A DNA stretch of 23,017 bases. It comes from Haplomitrium mnioides. Taxonomy: Eukaryota > Marchantiophyta > Haplomitriopsida > Calobryales. Under the pieces are notes generated by a model, which had not been told where the DNA came from, did not search any database, and saw only the letters and a program-made list of their open reading frames with translations. The stretch lies in assembly GCA_049999725.1 (NCBI GenBank), contig JBNGIS010018511.1, positions 1 to 23,017 on the forward strand, read 5' to 3'. Below, one piece after another: positions 1 through 10,756 of this stretch. Numbering within the stretch: the first letter of the stretch is position 1; the number at the start of each line of letters is the position of its first letter. The translations under genes and the position numbers were made by a program.

Positions 1-1369
1 TTAAGAGATCTCTGTCTACCTTTCAAGCCCTTCCTCACCTCAACATTCACTTCAGCAGTCCACTGCTCATCCACACACACTGCGAGACCATACACATGCA
101 CATAACCCAAGTATCTTTATGGAAATCTTTAATGTAATTCAGGGGTCCCAAATCTGGGCCAGCCACCTTGTATACACTTCAAGAGTAGAATGCAATGACC
201 CCTGTGTCACGAAACAATGACAAGAGACTTGACTCTCCCTTTCAGGCTTGTCTCAAGGTCTAAACAAATAGAATCTCTGCCTACTTCTAATCTTGAATGT
301 CTCTTACACAATAAAACAGAGTACACAAACAGAATGCAATGATCCCAGAGTCACAAGACTATGTAAAGGGACTTGACTCCTCCTTCACAAGACTGTCCCA
401 AGGTCTGAACAAATGGAACCTATCTGAGCCTAATCCTAATTGCTTCTTATACATATAACAGAATTCAAATCTAACTAACACATTCATACACATTTACAAC
501 CATACACACTCATTGCACATCACCAAAATCAAAGGCCTCACAAGACCACTAGGACTGATCTCCCTAGCAAACTCCTCCCCAACTCATCACATCATTGTTC
601 CTTTCAATCCCCACACACACCCTTCTTTGAGATAGTTTTTTTTTAACTTCATTTGCGAGAAGCCTTGGATTTACTTCCTTAGGCCTGGAAGAGGATTTTT
701 TTCACTTCCACCCTTGGAAGACAGCCCTCTCGACTACTGGTGGGTCACTCCACTTTTGAGCCTTGAACAAGTCTTCTTTGCAGTGCACAAACACTAACGC
801 AACTACCCTCTTCTCAACTCCACTTGAAAGATAACACTTGAGCACATTCTGAGCACTCTATTTTGATGCTCCCGCACAAGGAATGCAAAGATGACCCCAA
901 GATTCCACTTGGCAGTCTCTCCCAAATTCTCAACAAAACGGATCCCCTTCAAATCTCCCATATCGATTCACCTCTGCCACAAGTCCACCCGTAGGGATGA
1001 GTTCACCTGAATCGCCCGAGCCTCTAGAGCTTCTCACCCATCAATTCTTGGCACTCATCCAGTCCACCGACACCCCTGCTAGCCCCCTACGCGAGTACAT
1101 TTGCCTCACATAAATTCTCAGTGGGATCCATTTCTGCCTTACCTCGTTGTGTTTTCCTTGTCTAGAGATCGCTTGCGCGTCTCTAGGTTGCTTGCACACC
1201 AACCCGATCAAATTCAAAGCTCGTCAATGTATACCCCTCAAGCTTCCACCCCTACGAATCCTTCCCGTTTGAAAAGGTAGTTATTCCCATTAGACTCAGA
1301 CTTGGACGTGGTGACACTTGTTTTGTCTATTCGCATGATGCTTCCAAGTACAATGGTCACATGAGGTGG

Positions 1370-1500
1370 AGTCCAAAGAATCTCGCCGACTAAGATCCCG
1401 AAGAATCATGTGGAACCAAGTCCAAAGAACCCCTCGAAATAGAGTTCTGAAGAATCCCCTGGAAAAAAAGTCCGAAAGAATCCCGTGGAACCAAGTCTGC
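1370..1500. repeat. Degenerate ~30-bp tandem repeats in the gypsy 1 3' LTR
   Basis: About four to five imperfect units share the pattern aagtccaaagaatcccgtgg, with variants such as agttctgaagaatcccctgg and aagtccgaaagaatcccgtgg. The same array occurs in the other LTR at about 10357-10525, so it was present before insertion. Confidence 0.6.
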
Positions 1501-1740
1501 ATAACCTAGCAAAACTCAAAGCTCGTTGGTGACTTTTGCTCTGTTTTTGCCGTCCGATGCAGCATTCAACCTAGAAGTTGGACCGGCGCATTGACCTTGT
1601 TTCGTAGTTGACCGCAGATCCCAATCCAAAGAATACAACAAATAGGGAAGTTCGAAGGATCCCTCGAACTCCTCCGAAGTGCCACGTGCCCAAGGCTGAC
1701 TTTTCTTCCGTGGTCGCCATCCGACGCCGTTTTCAATATG

Positions 1741-1930
1741 GAAGGTGAACCACCGCGCTGACCTCCATCCGTGGTTGACTCCTCTATGATCCGAAGGATC
1801 CAATGGGCTCTGCCAAAGCGCCACGTAATCTGAGGCCGCGCCGTTCGACCCTATTTTGAACAGGGAAGGCGAACCGCCACGCTGACCTAGTTCTGAGGAA
1901 TCCACCGAGCTCCTCCGAGTTGCCACGTGT
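1741..1930. repeat. 124-bp tandem repeat, one full and one partial unit (3' LTR)
   Basis: Units start with gaaggtgaacc at 1741 and gaaggcgaacc at 1865, a period of 124 bp. Each opens with the motif GAAGG-GAACCGCCACGCTGACC. More diverged relatives of the same opening are seen at about 1576 and 2004. The right LTR has one more unit than this one. Confidence 0.8.
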
Positions 1931-1949
1931 CCGCTGAATCTCCTAGACA

Positions 1950-2430
1950 CTTGTGAGGACGCTATGTTTTAGAGGGAGTGTCGTCCAACGCCGGTTTCAA
2001 TGAGGAAGCTTGACCGTCACGCTGACCAGGTTCCAAGGAAGATCGTGGACACCCTAAGATTGTCGCGTTTCTGCAAAGTCCCATGGATCTTCTGCACTTG
2101 CCACATCTCCGTTGAACCCCTCGGAACCTTGGGCCCGCCACGCCTTTGCTAAGTCCCACAAACACCCTTGGGATGCCACATTTCCATTGAATCTTCCGGA
2201 GCCTAGTGAAGACGCCACGTTTCGGCAAAGTCTCACAGACCTCCTATGCATGCCACGTCTCCGCTGAAGCTCTCAGACACCCTGGGCCCGCCACGCCTCC
2301 ACTAAGTCCTGCGGATACCCTGGGCTCGCTACGCCCCCGCTTAGTCCCGCGGACACTCTAAGGACACCACATTTCCGTTGAATCTTCCAAAGCCCTACGA
2401 AGACGACACATTTTTGCAAGGAATCATGTA
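1950..2430. repeat. ~40-bp degenerate tandem repeats with CCACGT core (3' LTR)
   Basis: Repeated blocks of roughly 38-50 bp share a gccacgtttccgttgaatc-type core followed by a cc(t/c)cggacaccctgg-type tail. Examples of the core or its decayed forms are near 2096, 2164, 2213, 2252, 2290, 2330 and 2366. Many cores carry ACGT; others show ccacat or ctacgc, consistent with C-to-T or G-to-A decay. The counterpart array is at about 11090-11575. Confidence 0.6.
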
Positions 2431-2995
2431 CACTAAAGGATGGGGTTGCAGACCGTAGTAGAACCCGCTTAACGCTTGAGGGATTAGGGCATCCTCTGAT
2501 CCTTGGCCTAGTCGCTGCTCATGAAGGCCCTAACCCCTCCTTTCTCTTCCCGATCTCCGCTTCTTATGCGCGCATCTGGAAGATTGCTCTGCGGTCTTAC
2601 CTTGTCTGTTGTCCCCCTCACTCTTGACCCCTCTTGGAGATCCACCCTGAAGCTTCGATCCTCCTCCTCCGACCCCCACTCCTTTCTCACTTCCGAGGTC
2701 GCCCTCCCTTCCTCCTGCTAGGGCATCGATTCTTGCATCTGATGGTACGTACAGGTTCCCTTCTGCTTCCGTCGAAATTTAGTGGTGCCCCCCACTCGCT
2801 AGCTACCCCAGCTCCCTTCTCGCCTTCCAAAATGATCATGTTCCAATCCTTGGATCTTGGAAATCCATTTGTACTCACTGATTGGAGTCGATCCGCTGCT
2901 TCCGATGTACTTTAAGACTTACAAGAGAGAAATTGTGCCAATGCTACTTCCGATTTTCTGAATTCTTCCTTAGTGCTTCATGTTACTGGCTGATA

Positions 2996-3008
2996 TAACT
3001 CCCCCTTC
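2996..3008 (-). other. Polypurine tract of gypsy 1
   Basis: Read on the minus strand, this is gaagggggagtta directly before the start of the 3' LTR. A purine run touching the LTR is the expected plus-strand primer of reverse transcription. Its position fixes the inner LTR edge at 2995. Confidence 0.75.
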
Positions 3009-3169
3009 AAGTGTGAAACAACCTTGGGAACACCCTTCCTCATTCATCAATTCTGTTGGTTGCCCCCTCCGCAACGGTCACTACCTGGCTAATCCACGGT
3101 TGTTGAAGTGCAATTCCACAAACGCCCACACACACTCACGCACCCAACACACCTGCACACATAATTATA

Positions 3170-4350
3170 TCCCACTCCCTGGAATCTCCAATTGGATCAC
3201 CCTTGGCCCCCCTCCTTCCTCCTCTTGGTTTATGTACCTCTTGAGATGGTTGAAATGCACTTGATTGGCGAACTTGTTACCCTCCAATGTCCAATTCTAC
3301 TGAGCCATTTCGATGCAGTTTCTGCAACACAAAGAGGCCCATCCATCTGGTGTGTGATTTCCTAAGGAAGTGCACAAACCTGATGTCATACAACAACACC
3401 AAGTTCCCCTCCTAGAGGTTGGTTGGTTTCATACCCTTATCGTGTTGTTGCTTCCGCAATTGTTGTTGGTGCTCCAATCTTCCTTGGGCTTTCTCTTTGG
3501 TTTCCTCAAGGCTCTCTAGCTGATATAGTCTCTCCCTCCTATTCCAACTCTCTGCCATCCTCTCCTCCTCCACCAGTCATCTGGTGGGCACTTCATACTC
3601 CACTAGCACAAGAGCGTGCTGTCCAAAAACCAAGAAATAGGGGCAGTGGCCAACTGTGGTCTTGTAGGCCAGATTATAGGCATGGGTTGTGATGAGCAGC
3701 TTGAGATCCCAATCCGTCTTGTTGAGGATCTTATCCATGATCTCATTTGCCCTTTTGGTAAGCCCATTAGCCTTGGGATGATAGGATGTGGTGCGGCGGT
3801 GTTTGACCAAGTATCTGGTAGTCAGGTCCTTGATTACCTGATTGATGAAATAGGTATCTTGATCACTCACTAGCTTTAATGGGGGCCCAAATCAGCAGAA
3901 CATCTGTTCATACAGGAAGGCAAGCACTATCTTGGCATTATCCTTCCGAGTGACTCTAGTCTCCACCCATTTCGTTGCATAATCCGTAGCCAACATGATG
4001 TATCTATTGCCCATGCGGATGGAGGGTGCAATTGGGCCGATGAAATCAATTCCCCACTTTTCAAACGGTGCCGGGGGGATAATGGGGACCAAGCGGTGAT
4101 GTTGATTAGCTGCTGGCCTCCCCGTCCTTTGGCATGTATTGCACCTCTTCACCCAGAAGTGCACATCTTTGTGCAGAGTGGGCCAGCAGTACCTGCATCC
4201 AAAATCTTCTTGATGGTGGCGTTCGCTGCAAAATAGCCCCCCACCTCCTCTCCGTCAAAGGCCCTCATTACCACCGTAGATTGATCCTACTCCAGGCATC
4301 GCCTGATCATCCCATTGTACCCTCTCTTGTGTAACACTCCCTTGGTCAAT
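3170..4350 (-). pseudogene. Integrase region of gypsy 1 pol (broken)
   Basis: In life this domain would insert the element cDNA into the host chromosome. The best stretches are 3892-4164 and 3577-3870, in one frame and separated by a stop. The zinc-finger cysteines are present (CNTCQRTGRP), but the two histidine positions upstream read D and Y instead (AFDGEEVGGYFA), judged against gypsy 2. The catalytic core shows GIDFIGPI (first Asp) and LVSDQDTYF (second Asp). At the position of the third catalytic acid it reads PKANGLTKRAN, so Glu is replaced by Lys. A C-terminal part can be followed in broken frames to about 3172 (RWMGLFVLQKLHRNGSVEL, then HLKRYINQ), with no chromodomain. It is the last domain before the polypurine tract. 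Confidence 0.88.
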
Positions 4351-4582
4351 AGATATGGCTTCATCTTCTTGAGGAACACGACAACTTCCTCTCTACTGCT
4401 GCCTTTTGGGATTTGAACTAAATTGAGGAATTATGTTATTGCAACATAGTTCGTGCCCCTTCCAGCTTTCACTTGGAACAGGTCCTCATTCGGAAATGCA
4501 TCGCTCACCTCCTCTTGATTGATTGGCCCTGCAATTCAGGAGAAGAAGTCGACATTGCTATGCTTCCTCCTTGGCTTGATCT

Positions 4583-5038
4583 TCACTTCAAAGTTGAACT
4601 CCTGCAGGAGCAGCACCCCCTTGCAATCTGACCGATCATATCCGGTAAGTTCACCATGTACTTGAGTGCATTGTGATTGGTGTGGAAGATCACCTTGTAA
4701 TGCAACAAGTAGTGCCTAAATTTCTTCAAGGCATAAATAATTCCCAAGGCTTCCCGATCCGTAATAGAGTAATTCTTCTCCGCGGGGGCCAGTAGCCTGC
4801 TTGCAAAATAGATTGGATGATCCCTGCCCCTCTCATCCATTTGGCCCAACACCGCTTTGATGCAAAAGCCGGACACATCAATCATCATGTGAAAATCTAT
4901 CCCCCAACTAGGAGGCATTAGAACATAGGCACTTGCTAATCGCCTCTTCAATTCCATGAAGCTCGCTAACCTTTTGGGGGTGGCTTCAAAGGTGCTGCTC
5001 CTTTTGTCATCTCGGTGAGGGGTAGAGCCACGAGGCAA
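4583..5038 (-). pseudogene. RNase H domain of gypsy 1 pol (broken)
   Basis: This frame reads as a Ty3/gypsy RNase H, the domain that removes the RNA strand during reverse transcription. Recognisable blocks in order are FHMMIDVSGFCIKAVLGQ (first Asp kept), HPIYFASRLLAPAEKNYSIT, REALGIIYALKKFRHYLL (Glu kept) and FHTNHNALKYM. The usual last block has TDHNAL, so an Asp appears changed to Asn, a one-base G-to-A change. The domain sits in a different frame from the RT stretch upstream. Downstream, about 4550-4583, an (A/N)VDFxSR-like remnant marks the passage to integrase, the same place where the copia element broke gypsy 2. Confidence 0.88.
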
Positions 5039-5875
5039 ATTGGTCGATAAACCTCTTGTGGTATCCCACGCACCCCAAGAAGCCTTGTACCTCCTTCAAG
5101 TTGGTGGGGAATGAGACTTTCATCCAGATGGCAATCTTCTCTTGATCCACTTCGATATCCCAACTGGAAATCCGGTGTCCGAGGAGTATTCCCTCCTTCA
5201 CCCCAAAGAAACATTTGCACGGGTGCAATCTCAGCCTCGTCTCCCTGTAGCGCTGAAGGGTGAGCCTCACACCCCGCTTGTGATCATCCAGCTTCCCATA
5301 CACCACAAAATCGTCGATGAAGATCTCCAAGAATTTCCTCAGATACTCATGGAAGATGTTCATCATCATCCTTTGGAAAGTTTCGGGTGCATTGCATAAT
5401 TTGAATGGCATTCTTGGAAGGCAAACACCCCCTATTTTGTGGTGAATGCCGTTTTGAGCTGATCCTCCTCTCTGATCCAAATCTGGTTATACTCGGAGTA
5501 CCCATCCAAGAAGCTCTACACCTCTTACCCTGCCACCAAATCCAGCACCCCATCCGTAAAGGGCAACGGGTAGTGATCCTTTTTCGTGGCCTCACTGAGC
5601 TTCCAAAAATCCTGGCACACTCGGATTTTCCTTTCACCATCTTTTCCCACTTTCTTGGGTAACACCACCACCGGGGACACCCATTTACTATTGAAGACCA
5701 GGTTGATGAAATCTGCCTCCAACAACTTGTCAATTTCCTCCTTCACCAACGGGAAGAAGTGGAGGTTCATCTTGTATTGTTGTTGTCTTACCCAGATTGT
5801 TGTGGGCTCTATGTCAATCCGGTGTTCCCTTAATTCCCTCGAGACTCCCTTCAAATCTATGTGACTCCAAGCAAA
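5007..5875 (-). pseudogene. Reverse transcriptase domain of gypsy 1 pol (broken)
   Basis: Two frames make up the domain. The N-terminal part (5525-5854) shows NSKWVSPVVVLPKK, RVCQDFWKLSEATKKDHYPL and PFTDGVLDLVAG before a stop. The C-terminal part (5007-5480) shows MPFKLCNAPETFQRMMMNIF, the catalytic box FIDDFVVYG, and LKEVQGFLGCVGYHKRFI. The order is that of Ty3/gypsy RT. F-I-D-D is an accepted variant of the YxDD box, so the catalytic aspartates are kept. At least one frameshift lies between 5480 and 5525, and another leads into RNase H near 5010-5040. The stop-rich stretch 5400-5530 still contains readable family sequence in other frames. Confidence 0.9.
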
Positions 5876-6450
5876 GGCATCACTAAAGTTACTTAGGAGC
5901 TGGGTGATGGCTTACTCCGATTCTCTGGGCAATTCAGATCTGATGTAGAATACCTATCCTTCTTGGACCATCACTTGCTTGTGTTTGGATTCTCTCACCA
6001 CCCCCATCTCATTTCTCCATTGCGCCCCTTCTCCCTGCATCAAGGTCGCCAATCGCAACCCCCTTCTACCTAGGAAGATTCTTCGGACTTCTCTGTATCC
6101 GCCCTCCACATCCGATGAGACACTTTGGACCCTTCATGTCTTCCGACCTTAGTGTCCTCATCCCATGTCCGATCTTTTGTGGATTCCCTCCGATGGTGCT
6201 CTGTCTCTGTGTATTCTTCTATCTCAATTTGATTTACAATCACCACACCTTCTTCCAATAGTTCCTCCTCTATAGCCTCGCTCACCATCTGAACCTAGTA
6301 GTGGTATTCCGACTCTTCCTCCTCCTCAAACCACTCATTGTCATACTCCTCTTTTGCTTGAGTTTCTCCCAAGTGAGGAACAAGTCCATAGTATACTATT
6401 GTGTTCTGAGGGCCAAACACCAAAGTGGAATCCTCCCAGTTATGCAAGAC
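5876..6450 (-). pseudogene. Protease-RT linker of gypsy 1 (broken, acidic)
   Basis: Between the protease and RT, the minus strand has an acidic low-complexity linker. It includes a Glu-rich run just after the protease and the open stretch 6070-6288 with AIEEELLEEGVVIVNQIEIE. Stops and a frameshift interrupt it. I recognise no domain. Linkers of this kind, little conserved, are usual between protease and RT in plant gypsy elements. Confidence 0.55.
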
Positions 6451-6915
6451 TCATGCCCCATACAGCCAAGGTCTTCCAATTAGTACATGATATGGAGACG
6501 CTCTTGCTGGCCTTATGACCAGGTAATTCAGCTTAAACTCCTTTCCTCTGATGAAGGTGGGTACTTGGAGAAGTGAGCCCAATGGTTTCACCCCGGATCC
6601 ATCCGCCAACCTCATGATTCTGGCTATGGGTTGGAATTCCGTGAATCCCAGCTTATAGGTGGTCTCCTTCACCATTATATTCACTCTTTCCCCTCCATCT
6701 ACGAGCACCAACAACAGGATGCACCCTGTGATCTGAATGTCGATCTCAGGGGCCTTCTTGTCCTCACATACTAGTTGTAGATCTGTTGGAGCTCCCACTC
6801 GGGGCAGCCTTCTCCTTCTCTTGGTTGTCATCAACAATTCTCGGAGCTGCCTTTTGTACATCGGGCTGTCCTTGATCAATTGGACCACTGTCGTTGTAAT
6901 AAGGCAGTCCCTCAC
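6451..6915 (-). pseudogene. Aspartic protease region of gypsy 1 pol
   Basis: This is the pepsin-like retroviral-type protease that cuts the Gag-Pol polyprotein. The active-site block reads LLLVLVDGGERVNIMV, that is D-G-G in place of the common D-S/T-G, a variant seen in non-chromovirus plant gypsy elements. A flap and C-terminal part follow, ending LIGRPWLYGA at a stop (about 6451). Upstream, AKPIPYIIDADVRDCLITTT continues in the same frame, so the real domain boundary is further right. It is in frame with gag, which suggests that gag and pol were originally one reading frame. Confidence 0.82.
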
Positions 6916-7269
6916 ATCTGCATCAATGATGTATGGGATGGGTTTTGCTAAGTCTTCTGGGCTTGTGATCTTCGCCCTTGCTTCCTTGATCCCTCCCTAT
7001 TGCTTGCGAACCTCCTTCAGGTTCTCCACCATTGCCTGCTCCTCCTCCAATTGCTTCCTTACGTGGTCCTATTGCTTAGGATAGAACCACTTTGGATTAT
7101 CCCTTTAATAATTTCAGTCACTCCTTGACGAGGTTGCTTGGGCCGCCCCCTTCTTGGCTTTCCATCCACTTTTTCTCTCACTCTTCTTCTTGGCCTTTGC
7201 CCGGTCCTGGGTCACCACTCGAAAGCAATCCTCAAGAGTGGGTGTCTCCCACTCGAGCAATTTTGCTTC

Positions 7270-7770
7270 CTATTCCTTCTCTAAGGCTATGAGATTGACA
7301 ATTGCGGGGGGAGGGGGATTTGCACCTAGGCCGGGGGATGCATTGGGCTTTTGGTTGAGTGGGCAATTGATCGCCATATGCCTCTCCTTCTTGCATAGGA
7401 AGCATAAGGTGGGCGGTTGGCCGTAGCTGCTCTTCTGCGGCTCCGGATAGTTAGAGAAAATGTGGCCGAGTTGGCCACAATTCCAACAAACCATGATTGT
7501 TGTCCGGGGTGGCCGATTGGTAACCCACTGATTTCTTGTCCCTTCGCTCCCCCCTGCGGGCCTGTTCAACATGGTGCGAGGCCCCCCATTGATCTGATAT
7601 ACTGTCTCAATGGCCTCTTCCATCACATACTCAACTTCCTCCCTCACATACTCCGACGCTTCCTCCCTCACGTAGTGTACCGCATTAATTTCTACCATGC
7701 GTTCCTTAGAGGAGTGGCCATGCTTGCTACATCTCACGCACCACACTCCGACTCATCTAGTGGGTAGGGG
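7270..7770 (-). pseudogene. Zinc-knuckle (nucleocapsid) region of gypsy 1 gag
   Basis: Three CCHC-like boxes are visible. In N-to-C order they are CVRCSKHGHSSKER (the fourth ligand would fall on R), CWNCGQLGHIFSNY (fourth Cys replaced by Tyr) and CFLCKKERHMAINC (complete, CX2CX4HX4C). Between the first and second lies a Glu-rich repeat stretch (YVREEASEYVREEVEYVMEE). The knuckles would bind element RNA in the virus-like particle. A TGA at about 7757 separates this part from the upstream gag, consistent with decay of an Arg CGA codon. A TAG at 7270-7272 ends the open stretch, and the same frame continues toward the protease with further stops. Confidence 0.83.
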
Positions 7771-8620
7771 TCTGCCTTCCTGTTTGATTCTTGCCAGGAG
7801 GATACTCATTGCCTCCATCTTAGCACTCAGCTCCTCAATTCGATCCCTTCCCCTTTGCTTCTTGCTCGTCTCGGGTTCGGGTTCACTTCTTATGTATTTT
7901 CCTTTGCTGGGCCCCTTGCACTGATGCATCTCTCTGTCCTTGGCCTGTTTTTTCTTCTTCAGATCCTTCTGCTTCTTCTTCTTCCAGAATGACTAGTCTT
8001 TCTTTGAGCTACTGTAGTCAGAATCGCTCTCGCTCTCCGAGGAGGCTGCGAAACTTTCATATGTCTCATCTCCACTATCCGAAGTGTTCAAAGAGTCATC
8101 ATACTTATACTTTGCCCTAGCCTTCCTACGAGAGCTCGTGATTGCAGCCTTTACATGTGAGCGAGCTGCATTGACCGCTTCTTCCAAAGTTTGCGGATCT
8201 GTTTGCCATATCCAGGTCCCGATTCCCCTGGGCAGGGCTGCTAGGAACCACGCCGTGAGCATCCCATCTGTGGTTGGGGGATTCAGCTTCCAGGCCACCT
8301 TCGTAAACCTCTAGAGGAATTTCCTGATGGACTCTTTCTTCTTCATCCTTAGCTGATCCATTTTGATCAGCGCCTCTGTTTCCTCCCTGATTCCTCTGAA
8401 CTCTGTAATGAAGGCAGCTTTGAAGGCTCCCCGGTCCCTCTTGACATTGTCGGGAAAATCCTTGTACCATGGCTGGACCTCTCCCTTCAGGATTGTTGGC
8501 AAGATTTCAATTTTTACACGACTTTCTCCATTAGCTGCCGCGATGTTCTCCAGGTCATCAATCCAGATGGGGGCACGGGGTTTCTCAGAATTCTCCTTCA
8601 CAATTTGACTATGGATCCTT
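7771..8620 (-). pseudogene. Gag capsid-like region of gypsy 1 (broken)
   Basis: Two stretches in one frame (8311-8601 and 7993-8298) are separated by a single TAG at 8311-8313. The protein shows IWIDDLENIAAANGESRVKI, KGEVQPWYKDFPDN, FKAAFITEFRGIREE and KKKESIRKFL. This resembles the retrotransposon gag domain (gag_pre-integrated type) that builds the particle shell. It ends in a Ser/Asp/Glu-rich and then Lys-rich tail (SSESESDSDYSSSKKD, then a stop). I see no ATG at the beginning of the frame; the open stretch begins at a GTG at 8601, so the start codon has been lost or lies elsewhere. The gag begins about 75 bp after the PBS-like site. Confidence 0.82.
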
Positions 8621-8675
8621 GGTGCACAAAGTGATATCTTGGCCTCGGGTTTGTCTCAGGTTTTTGTAAACCTTG

Positions 8676-8693
8676 GCCCTCCTTCTAGCACCA
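8676..8693 (-). other. Primer-binding-site-like sequence of gypsy 1
   Basis: Read on the minus strand this is tggtgctagaaggagggc. It begins with TGG, the complement of the CCA end of a tRNA, and lies 8 bp after the proposed end of the 5' LTR. I could not match the rest to a specific tRNA from memory, so the primer is left open. Confidence 0.55.
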
Positions 8694-8702
8694 AAACTTT
8701 AT

Positions 8703-8986
8703 GTTACTCCCCTCATTCAAGCCTTAGCATTCATAGGTGCTACTTGGAAGGCAGAGGAGGACAAAAACAGGAGATTAAGGGTCTTTTGTGAGATGGTCGC
8801 TATCCAGTTATCTATGGTAAATTCATTTGATGGACTAAAGGTCACTTTATCGACCTTCATCATGGTCAGGGGTGTTGTCACTCCCCTCCTTCAGGCCTTA
8901 ACCTTCACAGGTGCCACTTTGAAGGCAAGGGAGGACAAAAACATGGCATTAAGGTTCTTTTGTGAGATGGCCCCTATCCAATTATC
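8703..8986. repeat. 110-bp segment duplicated at the inner edge of the gypsy 1 5' LTR
   Basis: Bases 8703-8812 and 8877-8986 align without gaps over 110 bp. Both contain actcccctc-ttcaagcctt-type starts, ggaggacaaaaaca, cttttgtgagatgg and end in ttatc. A 64-bp non-repeated spacer lies between. Both copies are preceded by tgtt, so the second could be mistaken for the LTR edge; the nearby PBS-like site favours 8702. Confidence 0.8.
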
Positions 8987-10356
8987 ACTTTGGGGCTTTA
9001 AGAGATCTCTGTCTACCTTTCAAGCCCTTCCTCACCTCAACATTTACTTCAGCAGTCCACTGCTCATCCACACACACTGCCAGACCATACACATGCACAT
9101 AGCCCAAGTATTTATGTGGAAATCTTCAATGTGATTTACGGATCCCAAATCTAGGCCCAACCATCTTGTATATACTTCAAGAGTCTCTAGAATGCAATGA
9201 CCCCTGTGTCAAAGAACAATGACAAGGGACTTGATTCCCCCTCTCAGGCTTGTCGCAGGGTCTGAACAAATAGAATCCATGCCTACTTCTAATCTTGAAT
9301 GTCTCTCACATAATAAAATAGAGTATAGGAACACAATGCAATGACGCCAGAGTCACAATACTATGTCAAGGGACTTGACTCCCCCTTCACAAGGCTGTCC
9401 CAAGGTCTGAAAAAATGGAACCTATCTCATCCTAATCCTAATTGCTTCTTATATCATATAACAGAATTCAAATCTAACTAACACATTCATACACATTTAC
9501 AACCATACACACTCATTGCACTTCACTAAAATCAAAGGCCTCACATGACCACTAGGACTGATCTCCCCAGCAGACTCCTCCCCAACTCACCACATCAATC
9601 TTTCTTTCAATCCCAACACATACACTCTTCTTCCAGAGAGTTTTTCAACTTCTCTCACGAGAAGCCCTAGATTTACTTCCTCAAACTCGGAAGAGGATTT
9701 CTTTCACTTCCACCTCTAGAAGACAGTCCTCTCGATTGATGGTAGCTCACTCCACCTCTGAGCCTCAAACAGATCTTCTCCACAGTGTATAAGCACTAAC
9801 GCAGCTACCCTCTTCTCAACTCCACTTGAAAGATAACACCAAAGCACACCCTGAGCACTATGGGTTGATGCTCCCACATAGGGAATGTAGAGATGACCCC
9901 AAGATCCCACTTGGCAGTCTCTCCCAAATTCTCAACAAAACGAATCCCCTTCAAATCTCCCGTATCGATCCACCTCTACCATAGGTCTACCCGCAGAGAT
10001 GAGTTCACCTGGATCGTCCAAACCTCTAGAGCTCCTCACCCAGTGACTCTCGGCATGCCTCCAGTCCACCTCCACCCCTGCTAGCCCCCTGCGCGAGTAC
10101 ACTCGCCTCATGTAAATTCTCACTGGGATCCACTTTTGCCTTACCTCGTTGCATTTTCCTTGTCTCGAGTTCGCTTGCAGGTCTCTAGCTTGCTTGCACA
10201 CCAACCCCATCGAATTCGAAGCCTGTCAATGTATACCCCTCAAGCTTCCACCCCTGCAAATTCTTTCTGTTTGAAAAGGTTGTTATTCCCAATAGGCTCA
10301 AACTTGAATGCGGCGATACCTGTTTTGTCTATTCGCACGATGCTTCCAAAGACAAC

Positions 10357-10525
10357 GGTCAAGTCCGAGGAATCTCTTCGACTAAGATTCCAAAGATTCC
10401 CGCAGAACCAAGTCCAAAGAACCCCTCAGAACAGAGTTCCGAAGAATCCCGTAGAAAAGGAGTCCAAAGGAATCTCGCGGATTCGAGTCTGAAGATTCCC
10501 GCAGAACCAAGTCCGTAGAACCCAA
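10357..10525. repeat. Degenerate ~30-bp tandem repeats in the gypsy 1 5' LTR
   Basis: This is the counterpart of 1370-1500. Units vary around aagtccaaagaaccc and agattcccgcagaacc, for example near 10386, 10431, 10460 and 10492. Confidence 0.6.
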
Positions 10526-10756
10526 CGGAACCCAGAGCTTGTTGTTGCATTTTCCTCCGTTGTCGCCATCCGATGCTGCATTCAACTTGGAAGTTGGACC
10601 GGCACATTGACCTTGTTCCGTAGCTGACCGCGGATCCCAATCCGAAGAATCCAACCAACAGGGAAGTTCGAAAGATCTCTTGGACTCCTCTGAAGTCCCA
10701 CGTGTCCAAGGCTGACTTTTCTTCCGTGGCCACCGTCCAACGTTGTTTTCAATAGG

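Larger units (their letters stand above)
1..2995 (-). repeat. 3' LTR of gypsy 1 (partial)
   Basis: This stretch aligns end to end with 8998-12130. Both copies start with ttaagagatctctg and end with cttcatgttactggctga followed by ta (here) or ca (right copy). It is 2995 bp against 3133 bp; most of the 138-bp difference is one extra 124-bp repeat unit in the right copy. By eye the copies differ at roughly one position in ten in sampled stretches. Small open frames inside it are not conserved with any family I recognise and lie in repeats, so I do not call genes. The region 2500-2930 is rich in C and T, and the middle part (1370-2430) consists of degenerate tandem repeats described separately. 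Confidence 0.93.

Noticed and set aside
1296-2251. Several minus-strand open frames in the gypsy 1 3' LTR, some with near twins at 10359-11304
   Set aside because: They follow the tandem repeats of the LTR, differ between the two LTRs by shifts, and show no protein motif. The resemblance between the two places is LTR homology, not gene conservation.
2521-2915. Plus-strand frames starting MKALTPPFSSRSPLL and MEIHPEASILLL
   Set aside because: C/T-rich LTR sequence gives Ser/Pro/Leu-rich frames by chance; the copy at 11542-11917 is broken differently.
8673-9134. Plus-strand open frame of 153 codons across the gypsy 1 PBS and LTR edge
   Set aside because: It runs antisense through the element, contains the 110-bp duplication twice and has no recognisable domain.
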